Positions 6,131 through 13,300 of a DNA stretch of 30,234 bases are shown here, piece by piece. The first letter of the stretch is position 1, and each line of letters begins with the position of its first letter. Source of the DNA: a virus. Both the position numbers and the translations under genes were made by a program. Location: positions 1 through 30,234 of the IMG/VR virus record IMGVR_UViG_3300030098_004816; one strand, 5' to 3'. The notes under the pieces were generated by a model. The model saw only the letters and a program-made list of their open reading frames with translations, ran no database searches and was not told the DNA's origin.

Positions 6131-6414
6131 TGGATAGTCAGGTGGATCTGAAGCTGATCGGTCTATGGCAGATCACTAAGATACCTAACCTTAAAGCTGA
6201 GATGGTCGGAGACACGATGAATTTCAGTTGGTCTCACATGAGAAAGCAGTTTGAGATTATGAAGTTGCCTAACGCAATATTTCTTAGTCTTGAGCCTTTA
6301 GAGCTTAGGGACGTTTTAGAAAAAGCGATCCAAGAGAAACAGGGGATTGATGCGAAGATATGGAGATCTGATCTCAGTCATTTCCGCAAAGATCCTTTTT
6401 CTTCACAAAACTAG
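6127..6414 (+). CDS. Unknown small protein (95 aa)
   Basis: Starts in an ATGATG overlap with the upstream stop, with AAGGGGA about 6 nt before. The sequence is mainly helical, with Trp residues near positions 14, 35 and 78. I recognise no family. It sits in an unbroken run of DNA-metabolism genes. Confidence 0.65.
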   Translation: MMDSQVDLKLIGLWQITKIPNLKAEMVGDTMNFSWSHMRKQFEIMKLPNAIFLSLEPLELRDVLEKAIQEKQGIDAKIWRSDLSHFRKDPFSSQN

Positions 6415-6425
6415 TAAGGGTAAGT

Positions 6426-7238
6426 ATGAAAAGAAAACACGACATACCTGACGGCGTGATAGATGTATTGCGAGAGATAGGGATGACACCAAGGGAAGCT
6501 GGGTGGGATTGTCATGGCACATACGTCCTGCTGCACAAAGCATTAGAGAAAGTTGCAGCTAAGCGGAACGTAGTTTTTGACGAGCCAAAAATACTTAGCG
6601 CAGACGTTACATCAAAAGAAGCGGTGGTTCTCTGTGTTGGCAGGATAGGGGAGAAGACGGAGTGGAGTATCGGTGAGGCTGCACCGTACAACAACAAGAA
6701 CTCTTATCCATTTGCTATGGCAGAGAAAAGAGCGAAAGACAGGGTGATTTTAAAACTCGTTGGGTTGCATGGTGATGTCTATGCAGAGGACGAGGCAGAC
6801 GCTTTCAAGGAAAGTGCTCCTCAGAATATGCCTGGAACTACCAGCCAAGGCCAAGGCGATCCTATAGAAGAAGAGGAATCTATAGAGGAAATGGCAGAGC
6901 AAGCTCACGAGTCAATGAAGAAGGTAGAGGCTGCAGCTAAAGAGAATTCAGCACCCACAGAGGAGATAGAAATACCAGATACTATCGAGGGCAAGCGAGA
7001 ATTTATAAAGAAGCAGAAGCCCAATGACGTTGTTAACTGGACTGAAGATTACTGCAAGACAGTCGTTGGGCTTATATGCGAACTTGCAGATCTGGAAGAT
7101 ACATTTGATGGTCTCAAATCTTACGCTTTGGCAAACAAAGCACTGATCGGAAAAATCAAAGAGCATTTTCCAAGCCAATATGACGTTTACAAAGAAGTGA
7201 TGAACAACAAAAAAATGGGGATACAAAACGATGGATAG
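6426..7238 (+). CDS. Putative single-strand annealing protein (Rad52/ERF-like)
   Basis: Probably anneals complementary single strands during phage recombination. The N-terminal 120 residues look like the conserved core. The helix YPFAMAEKRAKDRVILKLVG (about residues 94-113) resembles the Ala/Lys/Arg helix followed by hydrophobic residues and Gly in Rad52/ERF/Sak-type proteins. It is followed by an acidic Glu/Ala-rich linker (residues 122-190) and a helical C-terminal domain. AAGG lies before the ATG. Location after the RecB/Cas4-like exonuclease and before an SSB-like gene supports the role. The family call rests on a short motif plus context, so it is moderate. Phages of this type often carry a relative annotated only as hypothetical. 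Confidence 0.55.
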   Translation: MKRKHDIPDGVIDVLREIGMTPREAGWDCHGTYVLLHKALEKVAAKRNVVFDEPKILSADVTSKEAVVLCVGRIGEKTEWSIGEAAPYNNKNSYPFAMAEKRAKDRVILKLVGLHGDVYAEDEADAFKESAPQNMPGTTSQGQGDPIEEEESIEEMAEQAHESMKKVEAAAKENSAPTEEIEIPDTIEGKREFIKKQKPNDVVNWTEDYCKTVVGLICELADLEDTFDGLKSYALANKALIGKIKEHFPSQYDVYKEVMNNKKMGIQNDG

Positions 7239-7566
7239 ACAAGTAGCACTAGGCGATGACTTTTACTTTAACAATAACGACGATAAGACGCATGATCGGC
7301 AACCCGACATGAAGGGCAGACTTATCCTCAACGGAGAACAGCTAAGAGCTTTGATCCAGATTCACGAGGAAGCAGTCCAAGATGGAGAAGCGCCCTTGCT
7401 GCAAATTGATCTGGCTGGGTGGAAAGGTAAGAGCAAGAAAGATGGTAAGCCGTACTTGTATGTTAAGAACGAGGTTTACTTTGGGCCTCGCAAGTCTAAG
7501 AGACCAGTACAGAAACCTAACAAGCCAACAACAGTTGAGCCTCGCAGCGACGATGACTGGTTATGA
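7231..7566 (+). CDS. SSB-like protein with acidic C-terminal tail (111 aa)
   Basis: Residues 28-86 form a compact beta-rich core (KGRLILNGEQLRALIQ, then LLQIDLAGWKGKS and YLYVKNEVYFG) compatible with an OB-like fold. A basic, proline-rich linker follows, then an acidic tip ending SDDDWL. SSB proteins and T7 gp2.5 have this design, with a terminal acidic/aromatic peptide that recruits replication proteins. The primase-helicase ends in DDWL too. The start overlaps the upstream gene by 8 bp. I cannot prove DNA binding from sequence; the assignment is from layout, tail and context. Confidence 0.6.
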   Translation: MDRQVALGDDFYFNNNDDKTHDRQPDMKGRLILNGEQLRALIQIHEEAVQDGEAPLLQIDLAGWKGKSKKDGKPYLYVKNEVYFGPRKSKRPVQKPNKPTTVEPRSDDDWL

Positions 7567-7985
7567 TCTCATTTAACATACTCCCTGGGGATGTAGAACA
7601 GATCAATGATCTCTCTAGATTTCTGGGGGGTTTGAGCGATCCTCGCAAGGGCGAGATCGTGGCACTCCTCACTGACATTCCGTTAGGTATTACGGTGACA
7701 ATATCTAAGACTAAGCAGGAGAGATCTCGCCAACAAGAGCGGTACTACCGCAAATGGTCACGCGAGTTTGCTAAGTTTTGCGGGATGACTCCAGACGAAC
7801 TGCATGAAGAGCTGTTGTGCAGGGCGTTTGGCAGTGAGGAAATATCAACTAAGTTTGGGATTAAGCGCAGGCCACTGAAGCGCAGTGGTGATACCAACCG
7901 CAGCAAGTATTCAGAACTAATAGACATTCTGATTATGACTGCAGCGGAGATGGGGTTTGCTGTGCCAGCACCAAAGGAAGAGTAA
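7563..7985 (+). CDS. ninB-like: NinB-like recombination protein (140 aa)
   Basis: Resembles the lambda NinB (Orf) family, which binds single-stranded DNA and helps load recombinases. The signature is a basic Arg/Gln stretch, ERSRQQERYYRKWSREFAKF (about residues 53-72), then GMTPDELHEELLCRAFG and a C-terminal helix with ILIMTAAEMGFAVPAP. Length matches the family (about 140 aa). The start overlaps the stop of the SSB-like gene by 4 bp. Neighbouring SSB-like, annealing and RusA-like genes make a recombination role likely. This is motif recognition by eye only. Confidence 0.68.
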   Translation: MISFNILPGDVEQINDLSRFLGGLSDPRKGEIVALLTDIPLGITVTISKTKQERSRQQERYYRKWSREFAKFCGMTPDELHEELLCRAFGSEEISTKFGIKRRPLKRSGDTNRSKYSELIDILIMTAAEMGFAVPAPKEE

Positions 7986-8260
7986 TGAACAGGAAGAAAC
8001 TAGTGGAAGTTGCAGATCAAGTAATGGTGGACATTGACATAGAGATGGACGGTGAGCTTCGTAAAGAGTTAGAACTGAAATTATGTAGCCGCTTATCAGT
8101 AGTATTTCTCAATGCAAGCGATCATCTTCGTTACAGAGGCGATTTGTTCTTCAATGACGCATCCAGAAAAGAAAAAACTAAAGCGGACAAAATAGCCTAC
8201 GACTCTGTCAAGCCAGTGTTGGATGACTGCTTGGACAAGTTATTGGGGGAAAAGAAATGA
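7985..8260 (+). CDS. Small unknown protein (91 aa)
   Basis: TAATG overlap with the NinB-like gene. The protein is mostly charged helix, with a short hydrophobic centre (RLSVVFLNASDHLRY) and Lys-rich ends. No motif is recognised. Function unknown; membership in the operon is clear. Confidence 0.65.
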   Translation: MNRKKLVEVADQVMVDIDIEMDGELRKELELKLCSRLSVVFLNASDHLRYRGDLFFNDASRKEKTKADKIAYDSVKPVLDDCLDKLLGEKK

Positions 8261-8535
8261 CTTACACAATCGATAAAGATATACCGATACCACAAATACG
8301 CAGATCAAAAGCTGCAAAATACGCGAACACATTATCAGAGATGGACGTAGGTGATAGTGTGTTATTTCCTTGGAACAAAGATAAAGAAGGTGATTTGATT
8401 ACAGGCGCAAATAATCAAAGAGCAAGCAGTGATGGCAATGCTTTTATTGGTTACCTGAGAACAAAGGGATGCAAATTCACATCGAGAAGCATGGAAGATG
8501 GTAGGCGTGTCTGGCTGCTTGAGAAAAATATTTGA
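8257..8535 (+). CDS. MDVGDS-family small protein (92 aa), second copy
   Basis: Starts in an ATGA overlap with the previous gene. It contains LSEMDVGDSVLFPW (about residues 26-39), a polar loop, then AFIGYLRTKGCKF and MEDGRRVWLLE. The same ordered pattern is present in the 95-residue product at 4736-5023, so the two are probably distant paralogs. This copy is nearer to the version I recall as frequent in marine phages. No biochemical function is known to me. Confidence 0.7.
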   Translation: MTYTIDKDIPIPQIRRSKAAKYANTLSEMDVGDSVLFPWNKDKEGDLITGANNQRASSDGNAFIGYLRTKGCKFTSRSMEDGRRVWLLEKNI

Positions 8536-8879
8536 TGCAAAGTCGCAAAGATGAAATGCGTGAGCAAGTAATCGCCTTTCACAAAAGTCATCCCGATGTA
8601 TGGGATCTGTTTGTCAGGTTTACATTTGATAGAATCGAGAAGGGGTACGAGAACTATTCGGTCAACGCAATCTTCGAGCGCATACGCTGGGAGAAGGACT
8701 CTGGTGGTGATGGCGTTAACAATTTCAAGCTCAATAATAATTACAGGGCATTCTACTCTCGTAGATTTATGCGTATGTATCCCCGATATGATGGCTTCTT
8801 CCGAACAAGAGAACAGATATCTGAACAAAGGGATGCCACACATATGCCAGAGCTAACTCCGAGTCACTTCGGTGAGTAA
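8535..8879 (+). CDS. Conserved-looking phage protein of unknown function (114 aa)
   Basis: A TTG at 8532 is possible, but the ATG at 8535 fits the TGATG overlap. The sequence contains HPDVWDLFVRFTFDRIEKG, then YSVNAIFERIRWE and FKLNNNYRAFYSRRFMRMYP, giving a compact, helical, Arg/Tyr-rich protein. I recall similar proteins (FHKxHPxVW...NxNYxAxYAR) near recombination genes in other phages, unnamed. A nucleic-acid-binding role would fit the many Arg and aromatic residues; that is inference. Confidence 0.72.
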   Translation: MQSRKDEMREQVIAFHKSHPDVWDLFVRFTFDRIEKGYENYSVNAIFERIRWEKDSGGDGVNNFKLNNNYRAFYSRRFMRMYPRYDGFFRTREQISEQRDATHMPELTPSHFGE

Positions 8880-9027
8880 ACTAGTCGTGCTAGAGATAGA
8901 TGAGGTCGATGCAGAGCAGATCATAGAGTATGTTAAGACTGCTAACAGGAATCTAGAGGTGATAGCGGAAGCGTTAACATCGATAGCTGATCGCATAAAA
9001 GAATTAGAGGACGCATCGGATGATTAA
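8872..9027 (+). CDS. Small helical protein (51 aa), GTG start
   Basis: Begins at GTG inside the end of the previous gene (overlap 8 bp) and ends at TAA 9025-9027. The following gene's ATG at 9020 overlaps it. The product, beginning VSKLVVLEIDEVDAEQIIEY (first residue read as Met), continues as an acidic amphipathic helix to ADRIKELEDASDD. It probably forms a coiled coil. It fills what would otherwise be a gap of about 140 bp in a fully packed operon, which supports it. Confidence 0.6.
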   Translation: MSKLVVLEIDEVDAEQIIEYVKTANRNLEVIAEALTSIADRIKELEDASDD

Positions 9028-9214
9028 GTGTGAGCTTTGCGGGGTACGAGAGGACGAGAGAAGTATGCAGGATCAGTGTGGTGTTTTCCTGTGTAGGCGC
9101 TGCGTAAACTATTACAGTGATGAAGAGCTTGAGGAGCTGCTTGAAACAGAGAAAAAGCTTGAAGAGTTCAACGACATCGATAAAAGATTGCGGAAGATGT
9201 GGGGTGAAGATTGA
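9020..9214 (+). CDS. Small zinc-ribbon protein (64 aa)
   Basis: Cys4, Cys7, Cys20, Cys25 and Cys28 (CxxC ... C ... CxxC) suggest a zinc-binding ribbon at the N-terminus, followed by an acidic coiled-coil-like tail (residues 33-60). It overlaps the previous gene by 8 bp and the methyltransferase start by 4 bp. It may be a small regulator or nucleic-acid-binding protein; the family is not recognised. Confidence 0.65.
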   Translation: MIKCELCGVREDERSMQDQCGVFLCRRCVNYYSDEELEELLETEKKLEEFNDIDKRLRKMWGED

Positions 9215-9999
9215 AGTGCTTGGATCTTTTCTCTGGGATCGGTGGATTCAGTGTCGGGCTCGAAGGTGCTGGCATGGAAACGATTGCATTCTGTGAGAAA
9301 GATCCGTTCTGCAGACAGGTTCTAAAAAAACATTGGCCCCATGTGCCGATACACCATGACATAGGAGAGTTAGATGGGAGACAGTACAGAGGAACAGCCA
9401 GACTTGTTTGCGGAGGATTTCCTTGTCAGCCCTACAGCTTGGCGTCCAGGGACAGACTCGGCTCGGAAGATGACCGTGCGCTCTGGCCGGAAATGTTTCG
9501 CGTCATCAAAGAAGTCAGGCCAGATTGGGTTGCTCTCGAAAATGTTGTTGGAATCATCGATATGGAACTCGACACGGTGCTATCTCAACTGGGAGTTGAG
9601 GGCTACACCACAGAAACATTTGTACTGCCAGCTTGCGCCCAAGATGCACCGTCCATCAGATCAAGAGTCTTTGTTCTGGCCCACACCTACGACGAGAGAA
9701 TACAAAGGGGCGAGAAGCCAAGAATCGATGGACAAAACTGGCAGGAACCCGATGACAAATACATTGAGCGATGCGGTGGAAGCGGCCTCGGGGTACAGCA
9801 CGGAGAGTGGGAAGCTGCGTGGATCGCTGAACCCAGAATTTTGCGAATGGATCATGGGATTCCAGATCGGGTACACAGAATTAAAGCGTTAGGCAACGCC
9901 GTAGTGCCGCCACTGATAAGAGTTTTAGGTGAAGTAATTATGGAAGCAGACTGTTACTTTCGAGATGATTATATGATACTAGATTCTGCTGAAGACTAA
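9211..9999 (+). CDS. dcm-like: DNA (cytosine-5) methyltransferase, orphan
   Basis: Transfers a methyl group from S-adenosylmethionine to cytosine C5, probably to protect phage DNA from restriction. Motif I is LDLFSGIGGFSVGLEGAG (4-21), motif IV GGFPCQPYS carries the catalytic Cys72, motif VI is ENV (110-112), motif VIII is SIRSRVFVLA (Arg150, Arg152) and motif X is ALGNAVVPP near residue 230. At 262 aa it is small, with a short recognition domain (about 160-215). The TTG start at 9211 is needed to keep motif I. No restriction enzyme is adjacent, so it looks like a stand-alone protective enzyme. A second open frame is nested inside it. Confidence 0.93.
   Translation: MKCLDLFSGIGGFSVGLEGAGMETIAFCEKDPFCRQVLKKHWPHVPIHHDIGELDGRQYRGTARLVCGGFPCQPYSLASRDRLGSEDDRALWPEMFRVIKEVRPDWVALENVVGIIDMELDTVLSQLGVEGYTTETFVLPACAQDAPSIRSRVFVLAHTYDERIQRGEKPRIDGQNWQEPDDKYIERCGGSGLGVQHGEWEAAWIAEPRILRMDHGIPDRVHRIKALGNAVVPPLIRVLGEVIMEADCYFRDDYMILDSAED
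9374..9892 (+). CDS. Nested overlapping ORF in the methyltransferase gene (172 aa), possible second protein
   Basis: This frame is +1 to the methyltransferase and lies entirely within it. The ATG at 9374 follows AGGAG (9363-9367) with 6-nt spacing, better than the start of the host gene. The product has segments resembling a family I have seen in many phages: DSARKMTVRSGRKC, then LESSIWNSTRCYLNWELRAT, QLAPKMHR, WPTPTTREYKGAR and finally LNPEFCEWIMGFQIGYTELK. The final motif overlaps the bases that encode the methyltransferase motif X region (RVHRIKALGNAV). It may be a real dual-coded protein or an alternate-frame echo of conserved motifs. Function unknown. Confidence 0.5.
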   Translation: MGDSTEEQPDLFAEDFLVSPTAWRPGTDSARKMTVRSGRKCFASSKKSGQIGLLSKMLLESSIWNSTRCYLNWELRATPQKHLYCQLAPKMHRPSDQESLFWPTPTTREYKGARSQESMDKTGRNPMTNTLSDAVEAASGYSTESGKLRGSLNPEFCEWIMGFQIGYTELKR

Positions 10000-10046
10000 A
10001 CAGGATTGGCCAGGGAGGTTCCATTACTCTCCTCCTAAGAACCACT

Positions 10047-10080
10047 CCCCGCCGGTGGGGCCGTAGGCGGGACACCCCCC
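10047..10080. repeat. GC-rich inverted repeat between the methyltransferase and YbcO-like genes
   Basis: CCCGCC (10048-10053) pairs with GGCGGG (10066-10071), and CCCC (10047-10050) can alternatively pair with GGGG (10057-10060). Nine Cs are followed by CAACAAAGG and then the start of the next gene. No T run follows, so this is not a typical terminator. It may control read-through or translation of the YbcO-like gene. Its base composition is clearly richer in GC than the surroundings. Confidence 0.45.
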
Positions 10081-10097
10081 CAACAAAGGTAATCCCC

Positions 10098-10388
10098 ATG
10101 TCAAGATTAAGAACCTCTGCGAAGGGCAAGATGTGTACGCTGCAGATATATCCATACTGCAATAACAATCCAGAGACTACTGTGCTTTGTCATTTACCAA
10201 GCAATAGTGGGATAGCAGCTAAGTCGCCTGATTACTGGGCGGTCTATGGGTGCTCTTCATGTCACGATGTTATCGACGGGAGAGCCAAGACGGATCTATC
10301 GAAAGAAGAGATCCTAAAATGTCAGATGCGCGGGCTTAAAAGAACGTGGGAACACATGATGGAAAATGGATTGATAACCATCAATTAG
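10098..10388 (+). CDS. ybcO-like: YbcO-like (DUF1364) putative HNH-type nuclease (96 aa)
   Basis: Small phage protein of the YbcO/DUF1364 type, thought to be a metal-dependent endonuclease in recombination or DNA processing. Visible features are an N-terminal basic start (MSRLRTSAKGKMC), Cys13, Cys21, His32 in VLCHLPS, and CSSCHDVIDGR with Cys52, Cys55 and His56, which could bind a zinc or catalytic metal, then a helical C-terminus ending KRTWEHMMENGLI. AAAGG lies 7-8 nt before the ATG. Last gene of the plus-strand operon; its 3' end overlaps the convergent giant gene by 8 bp, and I see no terminator at the junction. Confidence 0.75.
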   Translation: MSRLRTSAKGKMCTLQIYPYCNNNPETTVLCHLPSNSGIAAKSPDYWAVYGCSSCHDVIDGRAKTDLSKEEILKCQMRGLKRTWEHMMENGLITIN

Positions 10389-13300
10389 TTCTACCTATCT
10401 TCTTGTCATACCTCTTGTTGAACTTGGCATACTCTTCATTGATCTTGTCGTAGGCAGCTTCCTCTTTAAGAGCAAACTCTCTGGCATTTAATGGAGAGTC
10501 AGATGCTTCTTCTCTTAGGCTTCTTATTTCAGCTCTAATTCTTTTTATCTCCCGCTCTGTGTCATCAAGAATGTACTTAAAGTCTAGGTAGTTTTTGTTT
10601 TGCTTGTTGTAATCAATCCTCTCTTTGCCTCTAAGAGAATTGTACTGCCTGTTCTTTTGAGTGATCTTGGTTCTTCTTTCATAGAAGTCCTCCATAGCAG
10701 CCATTTGGCTAGGCTCACCCATAATTCTTCTAACAAAAGGTATTTCTCTAAGCTCCAGATCTTCTGAGTTGGCCCACTTTTCTAGGGCGTTAAAGTTTCT
10801 TAGGCCGAATGTTCCTGCCCCACCAACTATGAACTGAGTCAAATGCTGTAAGGTCTCTGGGGATACATCAATAAAACCAGACTCATTAGAGTTGCCTCGT
10901 GTCAGCTCGTTTAGAAATGATGCAGTCTGCTTAAAGATCGCGCCAGTTGACGCTCTGGCTAAAGCAGAATCGGGATACTCAGGCTCTCCTGGAAAACTCT
11001 CTCTGTATATCGGGCCGCCCCAGAAGTTTCTGTTGAGACCTAACTCTATGAATGGCTGAGCAACTGTTGGAGCCACTGATACCGCAGAAGCCCCTACTGG
11101 TGAGAAAGAGCTGGTAAATGCAGCCAAGAAATTACTAGTTGCTTTCTCTGCAGAAATTAATCCTTGAGACATTTCATACAGGTTTTGTCCCAAAACATGG
11201 AAAACATTGTACCCATATGGCAGAGGTATTGAGTAATACTCTCTACCGTTGTCTTTCATAATGATAATATTTCTTTCTTTTACAAAATCCTCTATGTCTG
11301 AGTAGTAAGATCTGCCGCTTATTGGATCTTCTTCACTCTCCTCCTCTGCCCTCATCGCGTTGATTGCACCTAGAGCAATGAGTCCTGTGACAGCGCCCTG
11401 CTTGACTCTGCTTGCTTCTTTGCTGAACGGGTTGCCTTTCGGCCCAAATAATCCTCTGGCAAAGTTAGCTGTACCTTGAACGCTGGCATTGAAGAAAAGA
11501 TACAAAGAGTTTATCAGGTCTCCACTCATACCTTTTCGATTAAAGTTGATCGTCAAATTCTTAGCTAGACTAGCTGCTCTAGCAACCGCAACATCTCTAG
11601 GTATGCCTGCCTCTAGAAGCTGATCTCTCGACGCTTTGAAGGTCGCAAACCTGACAGCGTTCTCTACAGCAGAGTTACTGTCCTCTACGAAATTAAATAT
11701 TGCGTCTCTTCGTTTTTTGAAGTTGCCTGTGAATGTTCCATTAGCCATATCCACCATTGACTGTATGGTTTTGAATTGATCCTCTGGAGGTCTAGTGTGG
11801 AACCAGTCTGCCTTTGCTCCTGATCCGATGAACTCCTTGAAGTCCTCCATGTCTTTGGGGGATATTCTCGTAAAGAACTCTCCTGCAGCTTTCATGGCAT
11901 CTGTTTCTACTAAGTCTCTAAAGGTTCCAGTCTTAATGTCGTACCGTCTCAGACCTTTGTAGAACGCACCCATAGAAGGGATTACGTCTTTAAGAACTGT
12001 GGATATAAGCTTCTGATCTTTTGCTTTGCCTTTGGACATATTCTGCTCGCCAAGCAGATTGTTGATTGCTGTCTGCACATCACGAGAGAAGTTTCCAATA
12101 ACGAACTCTGGGTTTAGAGATGTGTTAACCATAGAAAGCCATCTGTTAACCACACCAAACTTCTGTATTAATTGCTGTGCATCACTGGCATTCATGCTTA
12201 GCAACGCTTTCTCTAACCGCTTATCAGATAGCTTCACATAATATTGCTCGCCATCTATTTTTGCTCCAACTGTATTTGGATCTAATGCACCAGCTAGATT
12301 ATTAACTCTGTCTACAACTTGTTTTATATAGTCTTTTCTATTTGCGCCAGCAGGAATCTTTGTGACCTGTGTGCCTTGTAAGTCTGGATCTTTACCAACA
12401 TAGGTATACTTTCTTTCTAGTTGCGATGTTACCTCTGAATCACCTGGGGCTATGACGCTCCAGAAGTCTGGGTTTGGATTGTCTTTTATTAGCTTGATTA
12501 AACGCTGGCCTACGTTTTGATTCTTTATGCCCCTAGATATTGATCGCTCAGCATTTAATAATGTGTGTCCAAGGCTGGATTCTGCTGCGCTTTCACGACC
12601 CATGGCAGCCATAGTCTCTGGCCCCTTAGTGCTGTAGCTGCTGCCGATTACTATATCCTGAGCTACATCATCCTCCATGTCTTTGCCGCGCAGAGGGGTG
12701 TAGTATTTGAACATATCCATGATTGAGTCTGCCGATTCTCGGTCAATTAAACCGTACTCAACATTCCTATCCATAGTTTCTTTATTGATCTGATCCAAGT
12801 CTTTAGCAATAGAAAGCAACTTCTCTGCCCTTGCGTTGCCTCCAGTCCATGTCTCGCTTGCATCATTCCAAAGTAACCCATACTTGTCTGCCATGCGCCC
12901 TTTGACAAAGCTATTAGAAAGTCGCTCACCTGTCTTCAAAGATCCCGCTCCTGGAGATTCTTCCACATCGAGCCTGCGGTCTCTAAGCTTGAGCATGTTG
13001 TTTCTTTCTATCGCATGACGCAAAACTAGAAACTCGTCCACCTCTTCCAAGGGGATCTCTGATTCAGCTATCTTCTGAGCTAAAGGGCGTTTTTTATTGA
13101 GATCGAAATCTTTAGCGAGAGCGCCTATCTTACCGGCAACAGTTTCCTCGCCAACATATGGATTGTCCTGATCCCTAACCTCTGGCAAACCCTTCTCAAC
13201 TCTGGCTCTGTTAAGGCCATCTATAAGATTTTTAAGACCTATAAACTTATCTTGCACTTGATAGATAAACTTATCGCCCTTGGTGTAGTCGGCCCCTCTA

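Noticed and set aside
9211-9999. Restriction-modification system
   Set aside because: No restriction endonuclease or specificity gene is adjacent; the small neighbours do not resemble one, although the nested frame is unexplained.
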